From Gluconacetobacter sacchari (GTDB lineage Bacteria > Pseudomonadota > Alphaproteobacteria > Acetobacterales > Acetobacteraceae), in contig NZ_JABEQJ010000039.1 in the NCBI RefSeq assembly GCF_014174255.1, positions 1-38,314 on the forward strand: a DNA stretch of 38,314 nt, in the 5' to 3' direction. A program made the translations under genes and the position numbers. The notes under the pieces were generated by a model. The model was given only the letters and a program-made list of their open reading frames with translations, was not told the DNA's origin and did no database searches. This document shows, piece after piece, positions 24,647 through 31,883 of this stretch (position 1 is its first letter; every line of letters starts with the position of its first letter).

Positions 24647-24671
24647 GCCGCGGCCCGTATGGGACCGCGGC
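24647..24671 (-). promoter_or_regulatory. Strong stem-loop before the cytosine methyltransferase gene
   Basis: GCCGCGG-CCC-gtat-GGG-a-CCGCGGC: ten base pairs with one bulge and a tetraloop, about 45 bases before the start codon and 25 before AGGAG in the minus sense. Confidence 0.6.
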
Positions 24672-25213
24672 TGTCGAGAACAGGACCACCCGTGGGCTGG
24701 TCCGGCATCGGGCTGTCGTCAGGGCCGTTCGCCGGCGCAGCAATCGCACCCGACCCGTTTCGTGGCTGGGGTCGGCATTCGCTGGCGCACATCCGCGCAC
24801 AAAAGGAGCCCGTTCTTTCCCCGGCGGGCACCGGAACGGAGTACCGTCAACCAGAAGAGGTCTCCCGAACCCTCATGCGCGGGCGACCAGGGATCGGGGG
24901 ACCCCTTCCGATGAACGGAAGATAGTGAAGGGGGCGGCGAGGGATGCGCCGGAACAGAGAGGCGCCTTCCAGACCCGCGGCGAGGATCACTCGCGCAGGA
25001 CGCGCGCCTCGTGGTGGAAGGAATGGCGCGCTGGCTCTCCCGCTGGGCTGCGGGATCTGGGCCATGCCGCCGGGTGGGCGCACATGGCTCAATGGGGAAC
25101 CTGACGATGTCTGGTATCGATCGGGAGCGAGCAGCGCAGGCATCAAATCGTTCCAGGCAGGATCCTGAAATGGATGTGTCGCTCTGGCCGCCCGGTCGTC
25201 GTTTCCGCCGCGC
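24672..25213. other. Gap of ~540 bases between topoisomerase and methyltransferase
   Basis: No gene I can support: the frames here lack credible starts and family resemblance. Contents are hairpins: GGACCA...TGGTCC near 24,684-24,704, and CTTCCG-atgaa-CGGAAG (24905-24921), flanked by CCCC and GGGG, which could end the topoisomerase mRNA. A promoter for the Dcm-type gene may also lie here. Confidence 0.4.
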
Positions 25214-27205
25214 TCAGGGATGGCGTTTACGGGCGCTGCCCCGCTTTTGCGTCTGGAGCGTCCCGTCACAGGTCGGATAGGTGCTGCACGACCAGAATGG
25301 CCCATTCTTGCCGGTGCGCTGACGGGTGGGCGCGCCGCATTTCGGACACGCGGGCGTGGAGGGCATCGCGATGGTCAGTGTCGCGCCGCGAAATTGCTGG
25401 ACCAGCTGAGCGATCCATGTGGATTGGCGCGCAATGAAATCATCCAGCGTCATCTGTCCGGACTCGATCATGTCGAGGGCCTGTTCCCAGATGGCTGTCG
25501 TGGCGGGGTCGACAATGGCGGCCGGCACCGCGTCGATCAGGGTGAACGCGGCCTCGGATGCGCGGACGGCGCGTCCCTTCTTGACCAGATAGCCACGCCC
25601 GACCAGACCATTGATGATCCCGGCCCGCGTCGCTTCCGTGCCGATACCGGTAGTGTCCTTCAGCTTCTGCTTCAGGCGCGGATCGGTGACGAGTTTGGCC
25701 ACGCCCTTCATCGCCTTGACCAGTTCTCCCTGCGTGTATGGTCTGGGCGGCAGCGTTTTTTGCACTTTGAGATCGACGGCATCGATCCGGCATGAGGCGC
25801 CGGATTGCAAGGGGGGCAGGATCTGGCTGCGGGGCGCGTTGTCGTCACCATCGCCTCCGACCGGCGCCGGCTCGACCAGGGCCTGGCGCCAGCCCTGCAC
25901 GACGACCTGCTTGCCGACAGCCCGCAGGGTTTGATCGGCGCAGGTCAGGTGCGCGGTAGTACGATCATATTCGTGCGGCGGCAGGAACTGGGCCAGGTAA
26001 TGCGCGCGGATCAGCGCGTAGACGGCGCGCTCCTTCGCACTCATGGCCGACAGGTCGGCGGGTTCCAGCGTCGGGATGATGCCATGGTGGGCGCTGACCT
26101 TGCTGTCGTCCCAGGCGCGGGAACGCTGGGCAGGGTCGAGCTGATCGATCAGGGGGCGCAGGCCCGGATCGGTTTTGACGAGGCTGGCGAGGACGGTCGG
26201 CACTTCGGCCAGCATGCTCTCGGGCAGGTGGCCGGAATCCGACCGCGGGTAGGTCGTGGCCTTGTGTGTCTCGTAGAGCGCCTGGGCGATATCCAGCGTT
26301 TCCTGCACGTCGAGCCCCAGCTGTCGCGAGCAGAGTTCCTGAAGCGTGCCAAGATCGAAGGGCAGCGGCGCGCCTTCGCGCACGCGCTCGGTTTCGACAG
26401 ACAAGACCCGCGCCGTGCCGGCGGCACGCATGCGTTCCGCCGCCTGCTGTGCGACCGGCTGTTGCAGGCAGCGACCGGCCTCGTCGGTGCTATTTTCCGG
26501 GGGCACCCAACCAGCAAGAAAGCACTGGGTGCCGGCGGACAGGGTTGCGTCGATCGTCCAGTAGGGAACCGAGACGAAACGCGTGATCTCGCGGTCACGG
26601 TCGACGACGAGCTTGAGTGTTGGCGTCTGGACCCGGCCAACGGACAGCACACCCGTATAGCCCGCCTGACGACCGAGCAGGGTGAACAGCCGGCTGAGAT
26701 TCATACCAATGAGCCAGTCTGCCCGGGAGCGCGCGAGAGCGGAGTAATAGAGCGGCAGGGTTTCGGCCGAGGGTTTGAGCGCGCCAAGCGCCTTGCGGAT
26801 GGACACATCGTTGAGCGCCGAGAGCCACAGGCGCTGGATCGGGCCGCGATAGCCGCAGAGATCCAGGATCTCTCGCGCGATCATTTCGCCTTCGCGATCG
26901 GCGTCGGTGGCGATGACGATTTCCGTGGCCCGACCTACGCATTGCCGGACGATTTTGAGTTGCGTGGCCGTCGAGGGTTTGGGCTCGACACGCCAGCGCT
27001 CGGGGATGATCGGCAGTTGTTCGAGCCTCCAACGCCTGTATCCCTCATCGTAGGCTTCGGGCTGCGCGGCCTCGACCAGATGACCGATGCACCAGGTCAC
27101 GACAATGCCCGAACCGGTATAGCAACCTGATCCCCGTTGCCGGGCGCCCAGCACGCGGGCGATGTCCTTGCCCTGAGATGGCTTCTCGCACAGATAGACG
27201 CGCAT
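25214..27205 (-). CDS. topB: DNA topoisomerase III of the ICE
   Basis: 663 aa, ATG at 27205 with a perfect GGAGG. Type IA topoisomerase: TOPRIM start MRVYLCEKPSQGKDIARVLG, acidic triad IATDADREGEM (D101, D103, E105), SVGRVQTPTLKLV at about 188-200, and the active-site tyrosine Y319 in ATTYPRSDSGHLPESM. The C-terminus holds one zinc finger, CPKCGAPTRQRTGKNGPFWS and then CSTYPTCDG. TopB homologues in PFGI-1/SPI-7-type ICEs lie beside SSB and act in element DNA processing; here vapBC separates the two. The gene is likely part of the same leftward transcription. Confidence 0.9.
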   Translation of the reverse strand: MRVYLCEKPSQGKDIARVLGARQRGSGCYTGSGIVVTWCIGHLVEAAQPEAYDEGYRRWRLEQLPIIPERWRVEPKPSTATQLKIVRQCVGRATEIVIATDADREGEMIAREILDLCGYRGPIQRLWLSALNDVSIRKALGALKPSAETLPLYYSALARSRADWLIGMNLSRLFTLLGRQAGYTGVLSVGRVQTPTLKLVVDRDREITRFVSVPYWTIDATLSAGTQCFLAGWVPPENSTDEAGRCLQQPVAQQAAERMRAAGTARVLSVETERVREGAPLPFDLGTLQELCSRQLGLDVQETLDIAQALYETHKATTYPRSDSGHLPESMLAEVPTVLASLVKTDPGLRPLIDQLDPAQRSRAWDDSKVSAHHGIIPTLEPADLSAMSAKERAVYALIRAHYLAQFLPPHEYDRTTAHLTCADQTLRAVGKQVVVQGWRQALVEPAPVGGDGDDNAPRSQILPPLQSGASCRIDAVDLKVQKTLPPRPYTQGELVKAMKGVAKLVTDPRLKQKLKDTTGIGTEATRAGIINGLVGRGYLVKKGRAVRASEAAFTLIDAVPAAIVDPATTAIWEQALDMIESGQMTLDDFIARQSTWIAQLVQQFRGATLTIAMPSTPACPKCGAPTRQRTGKNGPFWSCSTYPTCDGTLQTQKRGSARKRHP

Positions 27206-27386
27206 GAAACCTCCGGGTTCGGATGAATGGGGCGGTGGCTCACCAGCAACCCGCCACGATCATCCCCGGTGCGCGCGCGGGCGACAGCAAACAACGCGCA
27301 CGCCGCACTTTCCCGTTGTCGCTGCCCGACGGGGAGGCCGCCGATCCGGCGGGGCGCGGCAATCCTTGCCCCGTGGGTCGGGACGA

Positions 27387-27411
27387 TGATATATTCATTT
27401 GCTATATATCA
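27387..27411 (+). promoter_or_regulatory. Inverted repeat, probable VapB operator
   Basis: TGATATAT (27387-27394), nine bases, ATATATCA (27404-27411), ending 23 bases before the antitoxin ATG. Antitoxins of this class usually repress their own operon through such palindromes. Confidence 0.65.
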
Positions 27412-27434
27412 ACTCGGTTGCTGGAGTACTCGCC

Positions 27435-27677
27435 ATGGACACCGCCAAGATTTTCTGGTCGGGACGCTCGCAGGCGGTCCGCCTGCCGAAAGAGTTCCGT
27501 CTCGACGCCGATGAGGTCCGGATTCGCCGTCATGGGGCGTCGATCATTCTTGAGCCGGTCGCTCAAGACTGGGCTTGGCTGAAGGAGGTCACAGGCCCCG
27601 TCGATGAGGAATTCGAGCGGGCTGTGACGGAGCCCGTCGCGCAGCAGGACCGGCCCGAACTGGATTTCTTTCGGTGA
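27435..27677 (+). CDS. vapB: VapB-type antitoxin (AbrB/SpoVT fold)
   Basis: 80 aa from the ATG at 27435, GGAG eight bases upstream; an upstream in-frame start at 27399 falls in the operator. MDTAKIFWSGRSQAVRLPKE is the classic swapped-hairpin AbrB DNA-binding start, followed by FRLDADEVRIRRHGASIILE. The C-terminal tail (EPVAQQDRPELDFFR) should bind and inhibit the toxin. Its stop overlaps the toxin's GTG start (GTGA). A stability cassette inserted on the plus strand between topB and ssb. Confidence 0.85.
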   Translation: MDTAKIFWSGRSQAVRLPKEFRLDADEVRIRRHGASIILEPVAQDWAWLKEVTGPVDEEFERAVTEPVAQQDRPELDFFR

Positions 27678-28066
27678 AATATCTGCTCGACAGCAACGCC
27701 GTGATCGCGTTGCTGAAAGGCCATCCGGGGTTTCTCTCCCGGCTGCACCAGCATACGCCTTCCGATTTCGGCCTGTCCGCGATCGTGACGCATGAGCTTT
27801 ATTATGGAGCCTATAAGGGGAGTCGACGGGCGGAGAACCTCGCCCGCGTGGACGCCCTGCGCTTCGCGGTGCTGGAGTTCGATCGGGAGGACTCCCTGCG
27901 CGCGGGCGAATTGCGCGCGCTTCTGGCGCAGGCCGGGACGCCCATCGGTCCTCTCGACGTGCTGATCGCCGGACAGGCATGGGCACGCGGTCTGATCCTG
28001 ATTACCCATAATGTCCGCGAATTTCAGCGCGTGGCGCAGATCCAGGTCGAGGATTGGCAGGATTGA
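27674..28066 (+). CDS. vapC: VapC-type PIN-domain toxin ribonuclease
   Basis: 130 aa with a GTG start overlapping the antitoxin stop. PIN-domain acidic residues: D6 in YLLDSNAVIALLKG, E41 in VTHELYYGA, D95 in GPLDVLIAG, and the THN motif (N113) in LILITHNVREF. VapC enzymes cut tRNA or rRNA when free of VapB. Length and motifs are complete, so it looks active. Confidence 0.88.
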   Translation: MKYLLDSNAVIALLKGHPGFLSRLHQHTPSDFGLSAIVTHELYYGAYKGSRRAENLARVDALRFAVLEFDREDSLRAGELRALLAQAGTPIGPLDVLIAGQAWARGLILITHNVREFQRVAQIQVEDWQD

Positions 28067-28125
28067 GGGTGGCGCGGCGTGACAGGGGCGGCCGTGCGTT
28101 GGCGCAGCCACCCCTGTGAACACGC

Positions 28126-28509
28126 CTACCGTTCCGTCACAGGCTTTGCACCGAGCGTCACGGCCTCAATGCGATAGGGCAGAATGCCGACGCGGCGGGC
28201 TTCAACCTTGAAGGTAACCCGTTCATTCTCCTCGGCATCTTCCCATTCATCCCGCACGGTGCGCCCCTCGACCAGCACGCGCATCCCCTTCTGGTAGAGC
28301 GTCTGCCAGCGTTCGGCGTCACGATGCCAGAGTTCGACCGGTGCCCAGAAGCCACCGCGATCTTCGTAGGTGCCGTCCTTTTTCGGCACCGGATTGTCGA
28401 AATAGACGTTCAGGCGCAGCAGGCGGCGCGGTTCGTCGTTGCCGTTGGCGAATTCGCGATATTCGGGCGCGGAGCCGATATTGCCCTCGCCGCTGAAATG
28501 GGTGCTCAT
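28126..28509 (-). CDS. ssb: Single-stranded DNA-binding protein of the ICE
   Basis: 127 aa with an OB fold: MSTHFSGEGNIGSAPEYREF, then RLLRLNVYFDNPVP and WAPVELWHRDAERWQTLYQK plus GMRVLVEGR. It differs from housekeeping SSB in lacking a long Gly-rich linker and the acidic DDDIPF tip, as usual for ICE-encoded SSB. Last gene of a four-gene block in which each start overlaps the previous stop as ATGA. Confidence 0.85.
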   Translation of the reverse strand: MSTHFSGEGNIGSAPEYREFANGNDEPRRLLRLNVYFDNPVPKKDGTYEDRGGFWAPVELWHRDAERWQTLYQKGMRVLVEGRTVRDEWEDAEENERVTFKVEARRVGILPYRIEAVTLGAKPVTER

Positions 28510-29513
28510 GATGCTGTCTCCGTGATGCTGGCGCTGGCCCCTTGGGGGGACTGCTCGTTGTGGAGGTCGAGGAACGACGGGTTCAGCTCACAGCCGATGA
28601 ACCGTCGTCTGAGCCGGGTTGCAGCAGTGGCCGTGCGTCCGCTGCCCATGAATGGATCGAGAACGATACCGCCGATGCGCGAACCGGCCAGAACGCAGGG
28701 CGTGACGAGCGCGTCGGGAAACACCGCGAAATGGTCGCTTGTGGAGGGCTGGGTCGCGATGGTCCAGACGTCGCGCCGGTTGTGGTGTCCGCGCGCACCG
28801 ATCTGATGCAGGCGACCGCGGATGCTGCCATTCGGGCCGGAGGAGCGTTCGCCCGGAGGCTGGCGCACCGGCCGGAGATTGCCTGGAGCGCGGGGATCGG
28901 ACGAGGGCTCGCTGATGGCGCCCCGGTCGAAATAATACCGTCGCGATTTACTGAGCAGGAACAGATATTCGTGCGCCCGGGTGCAGCGATCGGTCACGCT
29001 CTCCGGCATCGGGTTGGGCTTGGCCCAGATGATGTCCTGACGCAGATACCAGCCGTCGTTGCGGAGCGCGAACGCCAGCATCCATGGTATGCCGATCAGA
29101 TCCTTGCCTTTGAGCCCGTGTGGCGCGGGGGACCAGTGGCCGCCGCGCGGTCCCGTTGCCGTCGTGCCCATCGCTTGCCACCGCTGGCCCTGCCTGCCGC
29201 CGCCCGATTTCCCGGTTCCCGCGTAGCTGTCGCCGATATTGAGCCAGAGGGTGCCGTCGTCGGCCATGAGCCGGCCGACTTCGCGAAAGACGCCTACAAG
29301 GCTGGTGATGAAGGCGTCCGGAGTGTTTTCGGTGCCGATTTCGGCGGCCTGGTCCGGATGATCGGGTGGCAGGTAGCGGCGGAGCCCGAAATAGGGCGGA
29401 CTCGTCACGCACATGTTCACGCGGACACCGTCGTCAGCCATCTGGCGCAGCAACACACGGCAATCACCGACATGGGTGCGGTCGAGCCAAACGGAGGCCG
29501 GGGTGCTGGTCAT
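28506..29513 (-). CDS. Site-specific DNA methyltransferase (N6-adenine or N4-cytosine, beta type)
   Basis: 335 aa. Catalytic TSPPY at residues 37-41 (VNMCVTSPPYFGLRRY) precedes the SAM-binding DPFMGSGRTATAA near 290, the beta-class order. LWLNIGDSYAGTG and the middle KPNPMPESVTDRCTRAHEYL are typical of this family in ICEs and phages. No restriction enzyme is nearby. Start and stop both share ATGA overlaps with DUF3158 and ssb, so it is co-translated with core replication genes rather than being casual cargo. Confidence 0.85.
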   Translation of the reverse strand: MTSTPASVWLDRTHVGDCRVLLRQMADDGVRVNMCVTSPPYFGLRRYLPPDHPDQAAEIGTENTPDAFITSLVGVFREVGRLMADDGTLWLNIGDSYAGTGKSGGGRQGQRWQAMGTTATGPRGGHWSPAPHGLKGKDLIGIPWMLAFALRNDGWYLRQDIIWAKPNPMPESVTDRCTRAHEYLFLLSKSRRYYFDRGAISEPSSDPRAPGNLRPVRQPPGERSSGPNGSIRGRLHQIGARGHHNRRDVWTIATQPSTSDHFAVFPDALVTPCVLAGSRIGGIVLDPFMGSGRTATAATRLRRRFIGCELNPSFLDLHNEQSPQGASASITETAS

Positions 29514-30019
29514 GTTACCGCCCTCGCATCCAGGAGTTCCGCCCGATGCGCCCGAACCGCGTCCGCCTCGGCCAGCTTGTCGGCGCAGTCCCGGGCCTGG
29601 CGCGCGAGTGTATGCAGTAGGCTGATCTGCATGTTCAGGGTGATCCGCTGGCTCTCCATCGCATGGAGATCGTCCAGCAGGGAGGCAGGCGTCGTTGGGT
29701 CAGCCATAAGGGCCTGCCACAGCGCGACCCCCATCTTCGAACGGTCGCGGTTGCGCCAGCGCAGAAAGGTCGTGCCTGCGCCAGTGGGTTGCTGGGCCAG
29801 TTGCACGCCGAGCAGCGCAAACGGGTAACGGTCCGCCTGCGCCAGGATCCGTCGCTGCGCCAGTCCGATGAGGTCGTCCCGAAGGGCTGAGCATTGGCTG
29901 GCCCAGGTCTCCAACCCCTTACCTTTAAAAGGTTGTAAAAGGCCTTTTAGGTAGGCCGCGTGTTCCAGACGCTGGAAGTCCGTGTGTTCCAGCGGGGTGA
30001 AATGAGGCCGGTCGGTCAT
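29510..30019 (-). CDS. DUF3158 family ICE protein (169 aa)
   Basis: Contains LEHAAYLKGLLQPFKGKGLE followed by TWASQCSALRDDLIGLAQRR, the hallmark start of DUF3158 proteins, known from PFGI-1-type elements and always near ssb. Mostly helical, probably DNA-associated. The codons for KGLLQPFKGKG contain an unusually AT-rich palindromic stretch (about 29,927-29,952), apparently forced by the amino acids. ATGA overlap at both ends. Confidence 0.8.
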   Translation of the reverse strand: MTDRPHFTPLEHTDFQRLEHAAYLKGLLQPFKGKGLETWASQCSALRDDLIGLAQRRILAQADRYPFALLGVQLAQQPTGAGTTFLRWRNRDRSKMGVALWQALMADPTTPASLLDDLHAMESQRITLNMQISLLHTLARQARDCADKLAEADAVRAHRAELLDARAVT

Positions 30020-30834
30020 TCTGGCGCACCTTCCTCATCGGCGGCCGCGGTCGTGTCGCCTGGCGTCTCGCCGGCCGTATCCAGAGATGCGTCCACCGAT
30101 TCCACAGGCGTTGGCTCAGTCTCGGAGGTGCTACGCGCAGAAGCCGAGGTCACGGGCGATCGTCGGGAGATGGGCGGTGCGAAACGCGAGCGGCGCGTGC
30201 CTTCCAGCACATCCTGCGGCAGTTCGCCGAATTTCTCGATCGCCGCGCGCCCTGCGGCATTCTTCGAGGCGAAATCGTCGCGCGTGCAGCCCGAATAGCG
30301 ATATTGCTGGGCCAGGCTGAACAGGCTGCGCAGCGCATGCGCGCCCTCGTTGAGCCAGCGCTCCAGGGTGGAGCGGTCGATCAGCGCCGTGTGATGGGCG
30401 AGGATCAGTTTCCGGGCCAGCTCATCGTAATCGGCCAGCAGGTAGAGCGCCATGAAACCGAGTTGCGAGGAGATGAAAAGCGGCAGCTTGACCGGCTGGA
30501 CATTCAGATTCTCGCCGACGCTCAGGGCGGACGGAAGCCCTGCCAGAGCCTGATCGACCTGTTCGCGGAGCGTCTGGAGCTGGTCCCGGGTGGTGTTCAG
30601 CTTCTCTTCGATGCGCAGCATCCACCAGTCGCTGTACGGATCGTCCTGTTCGGCGCCACGTTTCATCCGGTTCATGACGGCGACATAGCCGTTGAGGCCG
30701 ACAATGGCCGCCTTACCATCGGCCGCGGCGCGACCGTGCCAGATCCGCGACGCGTGGTGGGTATGCAATGTCAGCGACATCGTGCTCCGCAGGGAGCCGA
30801 GATTCAGTTGCAGGGTTTCCGTGGGACTGGCCAT
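30016..30834 (-). CDS. TIGR03761-family ICE protein (PFL_4669)
   Basis: Start taken at 30834 (MASPTETLQLNLGSLRSTMS), with GAGGCGG upstream; an ATG at 30870 is a less supported alternative. LTLHTHHASRIWHGRAAADG, then KAAIVGLNGYVAVMNRMKRG and DPYSDWWMLRIEEKL, are the TIGR03761 signature, a protein of unknown function found beside STY4528-type genes and DUF3158 in integrating conjugative elements. The last ~60 residues are a Ser/Thr/Pro/Glu-rich tail. First gene of the ATGA-linked block, downstream of three palindromic modules that may control it. Confidence 0.8.
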   Translation of the reverse strand: MASPTETLQLNLGSLRSTMSLTLHTHHASRIWHGRAAADGKAAIVGLNGYVAVMNRMKRGAEQDDPYSDWWMLRIEEKLNTTRDQLQTLREQVDQALAGLPSALSVGENLNVQPVKLPLFISSQLGFMALYLLADYDELARKLILAHHTALIDRSTLERWLNEGAHALRSLFSLAQQYRYSGCTRDDFASKNAAGRAAIEKFGELPQDVLEGTRRSRFAPPISRRSPVTSASARSTSETEPTPVESVDASLDTAGETPGDTTAAADEEGAPE

Positions 30835-30956
30835 CAGCACCGCCTCGCAATAGGGGGAAGGCGCCACCATCCGGGTGGTCGGGAAGGCCGTCAGTCGCCA
30901 AACCGCATCGGCGCCCGGCCGGATAGACCGTCAGCCCGTTGCGGCGTGACGCGCCC

Positions 30957-30990
30957 GGAAGGCTGCGTGTCGCGCTATACCCGGGGTATA
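30957..30990. repeat. TATACCC module 1
   Basis: GGAAGGC at 30957-30963 and, exactly 19 bases from its first base, the palindrome TATACCC-G-GGGTATA (30976-30990). First of three equal modules in the TIGR03761/hipBA intergenic region. A fourth GGAAGGCCGTCAGTCG at 30882 has no palindrome. Confidence 0.75.
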
Positions 30991-31065
30991 AATGCTGGAG
31001 GCGGTAATTCCGCCGGGTGGGGACGGCGCATGGGTTTGCTACGACCGTAGGCGTGAGCCGGTTCT

Positions 31066-31099
31066 GGAAGGCCGTCGGTTGCATTATACCCAGGGTATA
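31066..31099. repeat. TATACCC module 2
   Basis: GGAAGGC at 31066-31072, palindrome TATACCC-A-GGGTATA at 31085-31099; offset 19 as in module 1, from which it is 109 bases distant. Confidence 0.75.
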
Positions 31100-31196
31100 G
31101 ATGACGCTGCCGGACTTGATGCCGGCCGCTCTGACGGGCCGGTCGGCGTGCAGACCATGACGCGGCGCGACATGCGTGGGGGCCGGAACCGTCGTC

Positions 31197-31230
31197 GGAA
31201 GGCTGTCTGTGACGTTATACCCTGGGTATA
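31197..31230. repeat. TATACCC module 3
   Basis: GGAAGGC at 31197-31203, palindrome TATACCC-T-GGGTATA at 31216-31230; offset 19 again, 131 bases after module 2. The central base differs in each copy (G, A, T), as expected of a dimeric-protein site. Confidence 0.75.
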
Positions 31231-31343
31231 ATTTGCCCCGGACACGTCATCGTGCCCGTGGGGACGGCGGGACAGAGGCGAGCGGGCAACGGGGTCATTC
31301 TCAGGGGTGAGCGGTGGCTCCGGCCCGGTCCGGTTGTCGGACT

Positions 31344-31432
31344 CTCCTGCCCAGCCCAGGCGCGGAACGCGCCACGCAGGGCTTGCATGATCCCGAACAG
31401 ATGCCCAGCAGGGTCTTGCAATGGTTCCGCTG
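31344..31432 (-). pseudogene. Diverged remnant of the replication gene's 3' end
   Basis: On the minus strand this encodes DPAGHLFGIMQALRGAFRAW followed by AGQ, clearly related to NPAGYLFGIVQKALRGEFRAW at the C-terminus of the intact STY4528-type protein (33,200-33,290). DNA similarity by eye is about three quarters, with one codon lost, so it is not a fresh duplication. It lacks the rest of the gene. It lies just left of hipBA while the intact end lies just right, so hipBA probably entered by recombination at this sequence. Confidence 0.65.
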
Positions 31433-31455
31433 TCCTTGAACTGAAATGGAATCAT

Positions 31456-31498
31456 TCATATATGACGTGTTAAGACATCTAACTGGTCATATACGGAC
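31456..31498 (+). promoter_or_regulatory. hipBA operator/promoter region
   Basis: TCATATATGA at 31456-31465 and a related GTCATATACGGAC at 31486-31498, just before the antitoxin ATG at 31506. Position and symmetry fit autorepression by the HTH antitoxin. The same palindrome recurs after hipA (33116-33127). Confidence 0.65.
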
Positions 31499-31505
31499 AA
31501 ATACG

Positions 31506-31883
31506 ATGGGATCGCCCAAGGTAAAGCCGGCGCTTGAGCGGCTGGGACGCGATGTGCGGCAGGCGCGTCTGCGGCGCGGGATCGCTGTGGCGGATCTCGC
31601 GGCGCGCGCCGGAACCTCGCCGAGTTCCATTGGCCGCCTCGAACGGGGCGATCCGGGCGTCGCCATCGGGACACTGGCCGACGTGCTGGTCGTGCTGGGT
31701 CTTCTGGAGCGTCTGGCGGACCTGATCGACATTCGCAAGGACGAGCTGGGGCTGGCGCTGACGACGGAACACGGACCGCGTCGCGGACGTTCGTTTGCGG
31801 CGCGGCTCCGCAGGCAGAAGGCGCAACCGGCTGGACAGCAGGATCAGCAGGACGTCGTGGACCCTGAAGGGGCATCGTTCTGA
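31506..31883 (+). CDS. hipB: HipB-type antitoxin (XRE helix-turn-helix)
   Basis: 125 aa from the ATG at 31506; the frame extends back to 31446 through the operator, so the shorter form is preferred. Residues about 10-65 form a XRE HTH: LGRDVRQARLRRGIAVADLA, then TSPSSIGRLERGDPGVAIGT. The basic, Gln-rich tail (RRQKAQPAGQQDQQD) is likely flexible. Its stop and the hipA ATG overlap (TGATG). It should bind HipA and the TCATATATGA palindromes. Confidence 0.8.
   Translation: MGSPKVKPALERLGRDVRQARLRRGIAVADLAARAGTSPSSIGRLERGDPGVAIGTLADVLVVLGLLERLADLIDIRKDELGLALTTEHGPRRGRSFAARLRRQKAQPAGQQDQQDVVDPEGASF

Noticed and set aside
22911-24914. 667-codon open frame on the plus strand
   Set aside because: Lies antisense to the cytosine methyltransferase, has low-complexity Arg/Ala/Gly composition and no motif; it is a GC-rich shadow.
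25805-27130. 441-codon plus-strand frame
   Set aside because: Antisense to topoisomerase III; composition reflects the opposite strand's codons.
28542-29828. 428-codon plus-strand frame
   Set aside because: Antisense to the methyltransferase and DUF3158 genes, no recognisable domain.
29927-29952. AT-rich palindromic stretch in the DUF3158 gene
   Set aside because: Encodes the conserved KGLLQPFKGKG segment, so codon choice for Lys and Phe explains it.
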